From Mactromeris polynyma (taxonomy: Eukaryota > Mollusca > Bivalvia > Venerida > Mactridae): a DNA stretch of 64,000 nucleotides. Of this stretch, positions 1-12,099 are shown one piece after another (position 1 is the first letter of the stretch; every line of letters starts with the position of its first letter). The stretch lies in NCBI GenBank assembly GCA_032209605.1, contig JASFXZ010000001.1:43900619-43964618 (forward strand), read 5' to 3'. Below the pieces are notes generated by a model that had not been told where the DNA came from, made no database searches, and saw only the letters and a program-made list of their open reading frames with translations. Made by a program: the position numbers and the translations under genes.

Positions 1-589
1 ACATGTATATATCCCTCAGTACTTAGCAATGTATGGTGTACTTGATAGCTATACATAGAGTTAAACCATGTTCCTTGCAAAGCCACTGATAGATTTTGTG
101 GATTTCTGTTGAGTTAACTTGTCATGGACAGTTCAAGAATGCTGCATAAATTTTACATTATTTACTCATGATGAAATTGGAATTTGCAATTTTGTTATTT
201 CTTTCAAAAGTATTATTTATTTATGGCAAATGAAGTTCATTGCAAAACATAAAAACATGACACTGTTGCAATATTATGTCACTTCCAAGAGTTAAACCAA
301 CATTTTGTTAATATTTTGAATTATTTTAGTAAATTACCTCCCTTTATCAATAATTACATATTTTTATTATTTTTTCCAATAAAAACACCATTAAAAAAAT
401 ATATAGTGATAGTCTGCCTAGAATATAGTAACTTGCAACTGCTGTGAAATTAAATTTAACAAACATTATACAATTTAGAAATCTATTTTAATAGTGTTTA
501 GTTACCATATATATAGAAGGGAAAGGACAGATTACTTCAACCATGGTATTGTATACAAACATACAATACTTTAACCAATGGCGGCTTAC
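1..589. other. AT-rich non-coding DNA
   Basis: No coding signal is seen on either strand. A lone copy of ACAGTTCAAGAATG at 128-141 recurs at 771-784 inside the neighbouring foldback. This suggests the foldback family once extended this far, or that a fragment of it sits here. Confidence 0.5.
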
Positions 590-995
590 CCTGAATAGTT
601 CATGAACTGTTCAAGTAATAAGCACCTTGAACGATTCATGTCCAGAACATGAAGTTAAAATGAGACTATGAAGTTATATAGGAAAAAGTTCATGAACTGT
701 TCATGAATTCTGTGTTCATGAACTGGTAATGAACTGAACATAAAATACTGGGTTGTTGAATAGTTCATGAACAGTTCAAGAATGTTTGGCAATGAAATGT
801 GCATTAAAGATTCTTGATTGTACTTCATGGACTGTTCATGTACTGTTCATGAATCATATCCAATTCATGAACTAATAATATCATGAACATTTCATGAATT
901 AGTCTCATTTTAACTTCAAGGAGTTTCATGAATTGTGAACATGAACTATGCATGAATATTTCATGAATAATTCATGAACTGTAACAGTTCATTTC
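590..995. repeat. foldback cluster of TTCATGAA palindromes
   Basis: About ten TTCATGAA palindromes lie within 400 bp, several as the 12-mer AGTTCATGAACT (597-608, 687-698) or close variants. A 17-bp perfect inverted repeat, GAAGTTAAAATGAGACT at 651-667 and its complement at 901-917, frames the centre, so the segment can fold back on itself. No open frame is present. It may be a MITE-like foldback element or a locally amplified palindrome; clear target duplications were not found. Confidence 0.55.
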
Positions 996-1002
996 ACAGG
1001 GG

Positions 1003-1575
1003 CACTTAGCTCATTACTTTGTAACCTGCCCACTTAGCTCATTAATTTGTAACCTGCCCACTTAGCTCATTAATTTGTAACCTGCCCACTTAGCTCATTA
1101 CTTTGTAACCTGCCCACTTAGCTCATTACTTTTAAACCTACCAGCTTAGCTCATTACTTTGTAACCTGCCTGCTTTAATATAGCTCATTACTTTGTAACC
1201 TGCCCGCCTTAAAGCTCATTACTTTGTAACCTGCCCGCCTTAAAGCTCATTACTTTGTAACCTGCCCGCCTTACAGCTCATTACTTTGTAACCTGCCCGT
1301 CTTAAAGCTCATTACTTTGTAACCTGCCCGCCTTAAAGCTCATTACTTTGTAACCTGCCCGCTTAGCTTATTACTTTGTAACCAGAGTGCCTGCTTAGCT
1401 CATTACTTTGTAACCTGCCCGCTTAGCTCGTTACTTTGTAACCTGCCCGCTTAGCTCGTTACTTTGTAACCTGCCCGCTTAGCTCATTACTTTGTAACCT
1501 GCCCGCTTAGCTCATTACTTCATAACCTGCCTGCTTTAATATAGCTCATTACTTTGTTACCTGCCAGCTTAAAGT
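1003..1575. repeat. 28-bp tandem array, about 20 copies
   Basis: The unit contains CTCATTACTTTGTAACCTGCC with a CACTTAG or CGCCTTAAAG lead-in. Spacing is 28 bp at the left (1003 to 1031), stretching to about 31 bp in the middle, where TTAAAG replaces TTAG. Units diverge gradually. The array starts eight bases after the foldback cluster. The period is not a multiple of three and no coding role is suggested. Confidence 0.9.
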
Positions 1576-1733
1576 TCATGCAATGGGTGAAGTAATTGCC
1601 TGCATATGTGGAGGTCATTGGGTTGAATCCTGTAGGAGCAGGGCTCTAGAAATCCACTAGCCGGATGTCTCAGACTAGTCTTATGCTGAATCCCGGACAA
1701 GTCTGTTTTTAAAGCTAGCCAACATTAACAATT
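1576..1733. other. spacer between array and LINE, weak tRNA-like B box
   Basis: The spacer includes GGTTGAATCC (about 1621), one base short of an RNA polymerase III B box, but no convincing A box. It could be a decayed SINE head. Nothing else is recognised. Confidence 0.25.
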
Positions 1734-3787
1734 AGATAGATAGATAGATAGATTTTATTCAGTATTGGTTGCACAACATGGAAATTTAAAAACAACATGT
1801 ATAATAAAACAATTGAGATACATACATGTGAATTTGTAAACAACCATGACAAGCATACCAACACTAAGGATTACACAAAAAAGAGAGAACTCTTATTTCC
1901 ATTGTGGTCCTTTAGTGTTGGTGGCATGACATAGAGAGGCATCTCTAATAATGAGAATAATAATAATAATAATAAATTGCACAAATGTATCAGGTATAGT
2001 CTTAGGGTGGTATCACAGTTATTCTACTACAGGGTGCTAAGTTTAATATTACATGTAAATGTATCTACAATCAATATCACAGATTTTAAATAAATTAAAA
2101 AAACATGTTTAAGTGAAACAGGTTCCAATACTGAAATGCATTAATGTGAATAAACAAGTAGCTAAATGAATAAATAAATAAATATATAAAAATAAATTAA
2201 TTAAATTCTTAATAAAATAGATTCATTTAATGGATAAATAATATAAATAAAATAAATAAATAGTTAAATCACTTTAAGATTCTAAATTGTCTAAAAAATG
2301 TGTTTTTACTTTAGTTTTAAAATCAGCCAACTTTTCCGTGTGTGCTATACTAGCAGGCAATTGATTCCAAAGGGTTATACCAGAAAAGAAAAAGGATTTA
2401 GACCCAAAACCTTTGACCTTTGGCACCGCAAACCCCCCCTGTCCACTCAGTCTAGTTTTATAGGAATGTATAGAGTCTTGAGATATAAAATGGTCTACCA
2501 TATAGTCTGGGGCCAAGTTGTTTTTAATTCTAAAAACATGACACAGAATAATTTGGTGTACACGTTTATTGACTGGTAACCAATTAAGGGATTTGAAATG
2601 GACATGACCTATGTGTGACCTTGCATCAAGGTCAAGCACAAACCTGATTAACTTATTTTGGGTGGTTTGGAGTTTGGATTTAAGGGACTGGGTCAGACTA
2701 TTATACCATATAGAACAGGCATAGTCAAAATGACATTGGATAAGGGCCATAACCAGGAGTTTCTTGGTGTGTTGGGTAAGGTAACCTTTTTTACGATATA
2801 AATATTTTAACCTTGCATTAGCCCTTTTAAGTATAGAGCGGGCCATGAAATCAAATGATAATGTCTGATCAATAGTTGCACCAAGATATTTTACAGCAGA
2901 GGTGGGTTCAATAATAGTACCGTTACATGAAATATCAAGAGTAGAGTTTGACCTAAGTCTATGTTTAGACCCGAATAGAATGGACTCAGTTTTACCCAAA
3001 TGGAGTGATAACTTGTTATCCACTAACCATTGACTAACAAGATGCAGGTCATTTTTTAAAGATGATTCTACAGTTGACTTACATTTACCTGAAACTAAAA
3101 TACCAGAATCATCAGCATATAACAAAAGCTTGTTTTTAACCACAGCTGACATATCATTAACATAAATTAAAAATAAAAGAGGGCCAAGTATGGACCCCTG
3201 TGGAACTCCACATGTTATAGGAGCTGTAGCAGAATGGGTACCAGAGACATCTACTAATTGTTGCCTATCAGACAGATATGATTCAAACCATCTTAAAATA
3301 TCATCCCCAAGGCCTGCAGCTCTGAGCTTCATTAGAAGAATAGAGTGGTCTACTGTGTCAAAAGCCTTTTGGAGGTCTAAAAGAATCATGCCTATTACAT
3401 TACCTTTATCCATCTCATTCCTTATGAAGTCAGTTAGATGTATTAGACAGGTGTCTGTAGAAAACTTACTTCTAAAACCAGACTGAAATTTATACAATAA
3501 TGTGTTTTCCCTAAAGTAGGTTTCAACTTGATCATAAACAATCTTTTCATAAATTTTAGAAACAATACTAAGAATTGAAACAGGGCGGTAGTTACCGACA
3601 GATGTTTTGTCATTTTTCTTGAATATAGGGACAACTCTAGCTGATTTTAGATCCTCTGGTACCACACCCTGAATGAGGGACAAATTTATGACATGGGCAA
3701 GTGGTTCAGCAATGATGAGTTTGTTCAGTTGTAAGTCAAACCTTAGAATCCCACTAACAGTCATACATGTGATTATTAATTTCAGAT
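1734..3787 (-). mobile_element. 5'-truncated non-LTR retrotransposon (CR1/L2/Jockey-like)
   Basis: The element reads right to left. It keeps the reverse-transcriptase part of ORF2, then an AT-rich 3' UTR of about 520 bp with AATAAA-type sequence. It ends in a TCTA microsatellite tail, seen as GATA repeats at 1734-1752 on the plus strand. Short tandem tails of this kind are typical of CR1/L2-type LINEs rather than poly(A)-tailed L1. The endonuclease and ORF1 are missing: homology begins just inside the RT and in-frame stops lie upstream of 3787. The intact frame suggests a fairly recent dead-on-arrival insertion. The clade name is inference. Confidence 0.85.
2274..3764 (-). CDS. reverse transcriptase fragment of LINE ORF2
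   Basis: This is a 496-residue open frame, the largest unquestionable coding sequence in the window. It carries the RNA-directed DNA polymerase of a non-LTR element, which primes cDNA synthesis on nicked target DNA. Visible RT signatures include GNYRPVSILSIVSKIYEK (about residues 58-74), QSGFR (94-98), the motif A aspartate in LLDLQKAFDTVDH (D130), GVPQGSILGPLLFLIYVND (186-204) and the catalytic YADD (216-219). All three metal-binding aspartates are present. The C-terminus has the WLP and LWNQLP signatures common in CR1/L2/Jockey elements. The N-terminal apurinic-type endonuclease is absent, so the start Met is only the first one after truncation and is not a native start. Opposite-strand frames at 2298-2579 and 3190-3486 are shadows. 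Confidence 0.9.
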   Translation of the reverse strand: MTVSGILRFDLQLNKLIIAEPLAHVINLSLIQGVVPEDLKSARVVPIFKKNDKTSVGNYRPVSILSIVSKIYEKIVYDQVETYFRENTLLYKFQSGFRSKFSTDTCLIHLTDFIRNEMDKGNVIGMILLDLQKAFDTVDHSILLMKLRAAGLGDDILRWFESYLSDRQQLVDVSGTHSATAPITCGVPQGSILGPLLFLIYVNDMSAVVKNKLLLYADDSGILVSGKCKSTVESSLKNDLHLVSQWLVDNKLSLHLGKTESILFGSKHRLRSNSTLDISCNGTIIEPTSAVKYLGATIDQTLSFDFMARSILKRANARLKYLYRKKGYLTQHTKKLLVMALIQCHFDYACSIWYNSLTQSLKSKLQTTQNKLIRFVLDLDARSHIGHVHFKSLNWLPVNKRVHQIILCHVFRIKNNLAPDYMVDHFISQDSIHSYKTRLSGQGGFAVPKVKGFGSKSFFFSGITLWNQLPASIAHTEKLADFKTKVKTHFLDNLES

Positions 3788-5545
3788 TGTGGAGCTATCA
3801 TTGTGTATGTTTATTTGTTACTAAATTGACCGATATTTTCTGACAACTTCAGCTTCCTATGTTGGACAAGTCAAATTTTACATTTACATTAGGCCGGGAC
3901 AACTTGTCAGTTGCCTGCATGAATAGTGTACTACTGGTTGATAACTGTAGAACATAGGTTAACTCAACCGAGCACTCGTACATAACTGAAATACTGTTTT
4001 AAAAAATGCGTAAAACTCATCCACAACAAAACTTACTCCTGTCATGAAAACAGTCCAAAAGGTTGATTATACCGTCAAAATTTGTAGCTTTAACCATTAT
4101 TTATAAGTTCACCATGCCAGTACAGTCAATGATTGTAGGGTTACCATTTGAATTGTGTACAGATTAAATCCCACACAGACAAGTACTGTTCACTTGATGA
4201 GCTGCCGGCAATAAATACCATGATGAGAATTTATTAAGGGCCAGATAACATTACATGTTCAATCAAGTATACGATCATTTACACGTCAATATACTAATTT
4301 ATTCATCATAGGTATTCTAATTGTTTTTGTTGTGTATAAATTTGCATTTAGTGAATACTATGTAAGAATTTACTGTGACATGATGAAGCAAGTATGATTA
4401 TAGCCAAGTATATTGTTGAGCATTATATTGCACATGATGTTTAAAGCTTGCCATTACCGGTACATCTTATTCACTTGGTTTGAATGTCCTAATGTATGGA
4501 TATATTTATATTATTTCGGATTTTTGGTTGAAATCTGTTAAGTTTATGTTGATTGTATATGATTGCGAAATGTACTGTTTTTCAGCGATTAAGTGAATTC
4601 CCAATTAAATCTACCTTTAATACTAGTTACACTATAACACAATTATACATGAAAATATTGTCATAATAATTAGGTCACACTCTTAATTTAGAGGTGGTCA
4701 TTATACATGAGATTTTACTATATTTCCTACCATAGTCACATTATAAGCAGACATTTCAAAAACATTTTACTAAACCTGTGAGTGTGATGATATCAGGTAT
4801 AAACATGATTCTGCTAAAATCTGGTAAAATATTGCAAGTTAATCAACAAATTACTGAACTCACCATAATTATTCAGCTATATTTTAGATCCATGGTTTAA
4901 ATTAAGTAATAGCTGTTAATACTTTGTTCATCATCTAATATATGTGACAAGATGAGGAAATAAACTCTACCACAACCACAGAGTGTTAAACCAATCAATA
5001 GAAAAATACTGAAATGATTTGAGAAAACTAAGAATAAAACCTGACAATTCAAGCCCACAAGGCATGTGTAAATCAAGTTTGATTCAATTCTAAAAACTGA
5101 AATTGTGTATTGACACGATATTTGATTTTCCTTAAAGTATATTTTTTCTTTCCAAAGGTAAGTCAAACTTTTTAAGTAGGTGAAAAAGGTAAGCTTATTA
5201 GTCAAAAATTAAAACAAGCACTTGAGGTATGAATTAAGTATAAGGCCATAATTAAAGACTTCTTTATCTGCTGTATCCTGATCTTACTGTATCTGCTGTA
5301 CCCCTTCTAAAGTTATCTCCCTTTATCTCTCATACATTGTATTACTGTAATATGTACTAAACATATACTATAGCAGGGATAAAGGAACAGAACTTTAGAA
5401 GGGATAAAGGGAGAGAACTTGAGAATCTCCTGTGGGTCAGACAAGTTATAACATTCACATACATACAATGCAAACAATGTTATAATGTCCAGCCATAACA
5501 ATCACATGATTTGGATATCCATGTACAGTGATTCAATCAGAAGTA
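3788..5545. other. AT-rich putative intron DNA
   Basis: No exon-like frame was recognised. A local inverted repeat pairs CTTCTAAAGTTATCTCCC (near 5305) with CTTTAGAAGGGATAAAGGGA (near 5392). Short frames at 4897-5205 and 5313-5501 lack homology and coding bias. Confidence 0.4.
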
Positions 5546-5725
5546 CAGTACCCCCCCCCTTTAGAGACCACCTCAAGATCACCTACTTCATTAACATAAG
5601 ACTGTATTTTTATGGACCAGTTTTAAATTTTTCTTCCATAATTTTACTCAACAGTCAGACCAGCTCATTAGTAAGATTGATTGTCTTCACATCTAATGGT
5701 GGTCTTTAGTATTCAGGTTTCACTG
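5546..5725. mobile_element. TA-flanked MITE (pogo/Tigger-like family), copy 1
   Basis: The element begins CAGTACCCCC and ends GGTTTCACTG, with TA directly outside both ends (5544-5545, 5726-5727). Inside the left end is AGAGACCACCTC and near the right end GGTGGTCTTTAG. These match the TIRs of the better copies at 25394, 41507 and 54319. The TA target and CAGT...ACTG ends fit Tc1/mariner-pogo. There is no coding capacity. A C-run has expanded in the left TIR. Confidence 0.7.
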
Positions 5726-7012
5726 TAAATAACTATGGGATGTTCATGATTATTTTAAATTCTCATCACAATAATCAAAATGCAATGTTAGCTGGAACCC
5801 AGCCTCAAACAGTTATTCATAAGAACATGATACTGAACAGCTAGCCTGAGAACCTGAGTGTCTCATAGAAATATATCAGAGTACAGGCCAAAATAAACTC
5901 TAACTCAGGTTTTTTCTAGCTGCTTTAATGTATAGCAGTTATTCGGCTATGTATTCCCAATGCCAAAAAGTATATATTTTTCACAAATTGAATGTAAAAA
6001 AGTTGGTTCAATTTAGCCAAGAAAAGTTTGAGGCTTTTGTCTAACTTGTAAGCAGCATAAATAGCAATTGCCCATTAATTAATCTCTACATCCTTTACTT
6101 TTATTTCTAATATTTTACTGTAATTGCTATAGCCTTTTTCCCAATTTCTAAGTTTAACGCACAGAAATTTCCAATTTGAAGGATTTGGGTCATCTTCCCA
6201 AAATAGCCAAAAATAAACCCTGTAACTGCTAGACTATCGTCCCCTCTCGACCCCTGCTTCTTTCATACTACCTCAGCTCAGCATATTTCAGTAAATATTG
6301 GATGATAGACAAAGTATATTCCACAGTAGGCATTGTAGAGATGGACCTGTCCATTATGATTTATCATAGGACTATATTTTGTTTTATTATACTTTACAAA
6401 CTCATAAAACTGAGTGCCCCTGGCTGCATGATTTGAAACTTCTGCCCATTAAATATTGATAGAACATTATATTAAACTTGATTAAACAATAAACTGTCAG
6501 ACTTTTCAAATAAAAAAATGTTTTGTGGTCAAAATTACTTAACTTACATAGAGATCCGAAACAACACTTATCTTCAATATTTCCTTAAATTTTTAGTGAA
6601 ATAAAACACATTTGACAAACAAAACTGACAGAAGAGACTGAACTTCAATATTTACAAACCACCATTTTATGGTTGAGGTGATGGCATAACATTTTGATAC
6701 AAAGTTCTCATACTTCTCGTTGCCATGGTATTCAGACAGAGATTATAAATTAAATTATAAAATTTAAATTTATGTATCAGTGGCTTAGCATATGAAAACA
6801 TTTATCAAAAGTACACTTGAAAAATATGTTGATGGGTTTAATTTGCAATAAAGAAGAGTTTAGGTCATGCATTAATTTCAGGTTTTCTAAAATAATGACA
6901 TTTTAAAGAGAAAACTTTCATTTAAGTATTAACTAGATAAAATCAAAATGTATACATAGTGTATAACCAATATTAAATAAACTAGACAATAAAAAAGTAT
7001 ATATTTAGAGTG
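5726..7012. other. AT-rich putative intron DNA
   Basis: Nothing coding or repetitive is recognised apart from ordinary AT-rich tracts. Confidence 0.4.
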
Positions 7013-7808
7013 CAACCTCTTCAGAGTGGCCCTCTCTTGAATAAAAAAAACTCTCTCAAGCAACAACTTCTCCAGAGTGGCCCGCTCTCGATCAACACCC
7101 TCTCCAGAGGGGCCCTCTCTCAAGCAACACCCTCTCCAGAGTGGTCCTCTCTCGATCAACACCCTCTCCAGATTGGCCCTCTCTCAAGCATCACCCTCTC
7201 CAGAGTGGCCCTCTCTCAAGCAACACCCTCTACTGAGTGGCCCTCTCTCAAGCAACAACCAATCCAGAGTGGCCTTCTGTCAAGCAACACCCTCTCCAGA
7301 GTGGCCCTCTCTCGAGCAACAACTTCTCCAGAGTGGCCCTCTCTCGAGCAACACCCTCTCCAGAGTGACCCTCTCTCAAGCAACAACCAATCCAGAGTGG
7401 CCTTCTCTCGAGCAACACCCTCTCCAGAGTGGCCCTCTCTCGAGCAACACCCTCTCCAGAGTGGCCCTCTCTCAAACAACAACTTCTCCAGAGTGGCCCT
7501 CTCTCGAGCAACACCCTCTCCAGAGTGGCCCTCTCTCGAGCAACAACCTCTCCAGAGTGGCCCTCTCTCGAGCAACAACCTCTCCAGAGTGGCCCTCTCT
7601 CAAGCAACAACCTCTCCAGAGTGGCACTCTCTCAAGCAACACCCTCTCCAGAGTGGCCCTCTCTCGAGCAACACCCTCTTCAGAGTGGCCCTCTCTCAAG
7701 CAACCATCTCCCCAGAGTGGCCCTCTCTCAAGCAACACCCTCTCCAGAGTGGCCCTCTCTCAAGCAAAAACCTCTCCAGAGTGGCTCTTTTTCCAGCAAC
7801 AACCTTTC
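7013..7808. repeat. 32-bp minisatellite, about 25 copies
   Basis: The unit contains CTCTCCAGAGTGGCCCTCTC followed by TCGAGCAACAAC or a CAAGCAACACCC variant. Measured spacing is 32 bp (for example 7456 to 7488). Since 32 is not a multiple of three, one pass of three units (96 bp) visits all frames. The unit lacks stops in every plus frame and two minus frames, which explains several overlapping long frames (7010-7942, 7077-7853, 7216-7578, 7248-7610). These are array artefacts. Confidence 0.95.
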
Positions 7809-8908
7809 TTCAGGAAAATATTTTTATTAGTAGATCTAAGTATTCACTATTGATAAGCAACTATGCCTTTCCAAACAACAAGTATTCCTCTGTCGAGGTT
7901 GCACTGTTTTCATCTCAGTTCAGTATTCTCGCATTAGATTAGGATACAAATATAGTTTTATAGTCATGTATATGCAAATAGTCAATAAAGTAGTTTTGTT
8001 CAATTATAAAATGCAAATCTAACTTGACTGTCTACAACCATACTTAAATATAAAATTTTGAACTTAATTTTACATGGCAACAATTAATGCAATATAAAAC
8101 TGTTCTCAACAACTTTAATTTTCATTTTCACCACTCCGTGATTTCAAACATCAAGATAGGACCACAAAAATCCCCCTCAAGTTCTTCAAGCAAAAACGCC
8201 CCTAACCCCCCCTCCCCCCCCCCCCCCGACGATTAACCACAGTCCTAAATTAATGGTATTAAATTAGATTTGCAAACGTGAAGACAGCACAAACGATCAA
8301 ACTTAAAAGCATCAATTTATGAAAAAAAGTGCATGGCCCACCATACGATCAACATCCGTTCAAAACCTAACATGTAAAGTATGAACAGTTACGGTTAAGC
8401 TCTTAAGCTTAGCGTTAAATCGATACAAAACGAATTAAACTAATTTGAAGTGTCAAAGTTTGTGAACTTTTCAACTTGTTTAAACTTTTGTAAACAAAAC
8501 AGTTACGCTAACACGCGATCTGTACATCGAACCATTATGAATGCCGGTTAAATATGTGTAATATAGACACAGTTAGCAACTGTGAACTACAAAGAGGAAA
8601 TAAAATATAAGTTTATGAATAAGAAGAGACTTACTTCGTCGCCATCCTAACATTTTCATTACTTAATTGACCTAGATGTGGGCCACAGTGAAGAGTTATC
8701 AAGGGACGCAACTAGTATGTACAAAGATTCAAAGCGCGCTTAATTTGAATAAAGCACTGAATAGACCTACAACTATCACAGTATTTACGATACGTCCACT
8801 TTATAAGATAGGCCATAATTTTGAGCGCTCATTTATTATTTGATATAGATCTACTACATCTAGATATTTTTCGATTCTGACGTCACAGTCTTGTTTAGCT
8901 GGTTTATC
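7809..8908. other. non-coding DNA with C-run and CRE palindrome
   Basis: A cytosine-rich run lies at about 8197-8227 (G-quadruplex potential on the minus strand). A perfect TGACGTCA lies at 8879-8886, about 25 bp before the 35-bp array. No coding exon is supported. Confidence 0.45.
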
Positions 8909-9275
8909 CGTATATCACCGAGGTACGTATATCACCCGGGGTCCGTATATCACCCAGGTACGTATATCACCCGGGGTCCGTATATCACCGAGGTACGTAT
9001 ATCACCCGGGGTCCGTATATCACCCAGGTACGTATATCACCCGGGGTCCGTATATCACCCAGGTACGTATATCACCCGGGGTCCGTATATCACCCAGGTA
9101 CGTATATCACCCGGGGTCCGTATATCACCCAGGTACGTATATCACCCGGGGTCCGTATATCACCCAGGTACGTATATCACCCGGGGTCCGTAGGCCTATA
9201 TATACGTATATATATCACCCGGGGTCCGTATATCACCCGGGGTCCGTATATCACCTGGGGTCAGTATATCACCGT
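8909..9275. repeat. 35-bp dimeric minisatellite, about 10 copies
   Basis: Each 35-bp unit is a dimer of two near-identical 17-18-mers, GTCCGTATATCACCCAG and GTACGTATATCACCCGGG. Later units lose the dimer alternation, and a TATACGTATATATA interruption sits near 9199. The open frame at 8891-9193 simply cycles through all frames of the array and is not taken as a gene. Confidence 0.93.
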
Positions 9276-10218
9276 CGCAAGTGCGCGGCAAGCAAGCAGG
9301 TCAGTCTTCATCACGGTATACGGTTTCGGTAGTATCCGGAAGGCATAGAGGGTGGAAAGAAAACTGTTTACTCTAAACAAAATTAAACTTAATTTCGAGC
9401 GACAGATCATTAAAGCATTACCCCTGGGCTCGCTATTATGAGGCGTCAATTAAGAATGTGCTAATTATTGCCAACAATTCTGTGAGTAGGGGTAAACTAT
9501 GAAAAATGATTGGTCATACGTAATCTTTTTAGATCGTATGTAAATTAATAATATAATCAGGACATATTTAAACTGGTTCCAAGCAGTGAAATTAGCACTT
9601 ATACATGCTAGATCTATATAAACTTCGACAAGACAGATAAAATGACATCGCACATGAAATAATTTACGTATCGAATGAAGACTGTTTTGATATTAAGCAA
9701 ATACTGAAAAGCTGGATTAGTAAACAGTTGACACTCATCACACTGGTAATGAGAACTAGATATATTTGATTATAACAATGTAAATAGATGTACATGACGT
9801 TTAGACCTACATACTTTTTAAGATGAAAGGAATGCTACAAGTCGATATTAAACACTATACCTTTCGACATCTTCATACGTAAATATCCACCCTAAACAAA
9901 AACCATGATCTTTCATATAAATATATTAATATAACTTGAAAGAGTATGCATGCATAATACGCACTGATGCAAAACGTTTGTCATATGAAAATGAGAACCG
10001 CCCTGTGAAATAATTGATAATAAATTGCTTTTTTGTTGAACAGTCAAAATGGTATAAAAAAGAAATAACTATTCGCCTTTTAAACAACACGCTCTCATTT
10101 TGCCAATACACTGTCACCCAAAAACATATAAAGATAACGATACTGGAAGCAAGACGCTGTTTGCGGAGCTAAACATACAATCAACTTTCAAAGTCGAGTA
10201 CTAAACAGGTGCATGCCT
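9276..10218. other. putative intron DNA
   Basis: No exon, tRNA or tandem repeat is recognised. Confidence 0.4.
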
Positions 10219-10288
10219 GCCCGGTTAGCTCAGAAGGTGCAACACTAGTCTGCCAATCTGGAGATAGTATGTTGGAGTCCCGGGTGAG
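10219..10288 (+). mobile_element. tRNA-derived SINE head
   Basis: The segment has a polymerase III promoter layout. An A-box-like TTAGCTCAGAAGG lies at 10225-10237, an anticodon-arm-like ACTAGTCTGCCAATCTGG follows, and a B-box-like GTTGGAGTCCC lies at 10271-10281. It begins GCCCGGT like a tRNA acceptor strand, but the 3' CCGGGT does not pair cleanly and the B box has G for C. It is therefore a SINE head or tRNA pseudogene and not a working tRNA. Confidence 0.65.
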
Positions 10289-10548
10289 ACGTATTTTCTC
10301 CGTAACAATAAGATTGAAGATAGTATAGTACATACATATGTATCCAAAGTCATGTGTACTCCACCTCTAAGATTCAATGTGGGGAAGTTGTCATATGATT
10401 GCGGATTAACATTCTCTGTTAACGAAATGTTCATTGAGTTAATATTGGATTTTACGATTCCTTCAAATAAATAATAAACGCGCGAGAAAAATGAGATGTC
10501 ACTACAACTGATCCTTCGCCGGTGATGGAATAAGAACAACAACAACAA

Positions 10549-10636
10549 TGCCAACAGACGATAACCAACGACAACAAGGCCAACAGACGACAACAAGGCC
10601 AACAGACGACAACAAGGCCAACAGACGACAACCAAC
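10549..10636. repeat. 19-bp tandem repeat, about 4 copies
   Basis: The unit AACAAGGCCAACAGACGAC recurs at a spacing of 19 bp (10572, 10591, 10610), with a degenerate first copy. Confidence 0.9.
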
Positions 10637-12099
10637 TAAATGCGGATGGGGCTACCCTTTCTTAGCTAAGAATGGAACAGAATCTTTATTACATTAATTT
10701 TTTTAGTTTTTTACACCGTCACGAACTCAATTTGCGGAATTTCTTTCTTGTGCTATTCCATAAACAGACATGTAGAGCGGATGGTGTAATTACAGACGCA
10801 AGCCGATGGACGTATTAAAACTTAGGCTAGCAAATGTTCATCGAACGATTCCAGAAGATCTGTAATTACTAGGAAGACAATTAAGAACAATTACAGAGTA
10901 TCTTAGTGTCCTGATAATTTTGTCTAGAACGCAACAGATGATTTGATTGATACACAGTTCCGAATGTAATCCGAACGAGAAAACCAGTGCATACAAACTT
11001 AAGTCTTCAAGCTCAACGACACGTGTCTTCGACATTATACGATATATATATATATATATATACACCACGGACCATAAAATACGGTTTATATGTCCATGAT
11101 TCTACATACAGCCTACCAATGTTCACAGTGTAGCAAATTTACATTTAAAATGCCATTCGTGATACCCGTTGGTGTAAATGTAATCATATATTGCTAAAAA
11201 CACGATCAAACTGCAATATAAATCTTGTATTTTTTCATTTGGTACAGACAGGGTTAATAATTAGTATGCGGTTATAAACGAAACAAACGTAGCACATTAC
11301 TAGCAAGGCTGTATCATTTAGAAGACCTATAAAACAAGGGAGATAAGTTGAGTTTTTTGTAAGCAGTGTATGATGGAGTGGTCGCCCTTGATTACATCAG
11401 AAATGCAGTACGTACAATAGTGTTGGTACTATTTCGAATTGTGTTAAAACCTGGAATACCATTTAACATATACGGTCCCAGGCAAACATCTGGATTTCAA
11501 AAAGAAGAAGCAAATACAATTTATCCTCTTCATGAATTTGTTGTAAATTTGTTAACAGGGCAAAAATGATTTTTTTAAAAACAACAGAAAGTTTATATAT
11601 ATATATATATATATATACCAGTAATAGTATTATTTTCCCAGTGTGTTATGGGAACTTGTTTGTCATGGGAAGAAGATAAAATTATGTTAGTTTCAATATT
11701 CAATCAATAATCGAAAGAAAAGCGCCTTTCTGCTTCAAAATTACACTTTTTTCTTTCATACAAAAACTAAATATCTTGTCGACTGAAGCCACATAATGAT
11801 ATTGAGCACCTCCTCGCTTAGCTGAACAGCGATATGGATGTATACATTTGTATCAATAAAGTTATCTCTAAAAGTCATGTAAACTATTGTCTTAACAGAT
11901 GTAAGAAGTTGAAGATGCAACGCCAATCGTGGACCAAATAAGTTACAAAACGTACTATATATACCAAAATGTCTGGTGATAAGCAGACTGCTGATATAAA
12001 TTGCAAAATTTGGTGCGGGCTAAGGAATCCAAGATTGCGTCCAAGATGGCCACCATTTTAATGAATGGGATTGAGTTTTAAAGTGGAGGCTCTATTGTT
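10637..12099. other. putative intron DNA with AT dinucleotide tracts
   Basis: (AT)n tracts occur at about 11041-11064 and 11596-11618. The 67-codon frame at 11366-11569 has no recognisable homology or splice signals and is not annotated. Confidence 0.4.

Noticed and set aside
1580..1700. tRNA-like SINE head beside the LINE
   Set aside because: Only a near-B box; no A box and no second copy.
7010..7942. 310-codon frame and four overlapping long frames
   Set aside because: All follow from a stop-free 32-bp unit. Because 32 is not a multiple of three, every frame shows the same peptide in rotation.
8635..8645. Minus-strand ATGGCGACGAA|GTAAGT, a possible tiny first coding exon
   Set aside because: The Kozak context and donor are good, but GTAAGT occurs by chance dozens of times in this length and nothing downstream supports a gene.
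11366..11569. 67-codon frame in the PDE8 intron
   Set aside because: No domain, and its strand is opposite to PDE8.
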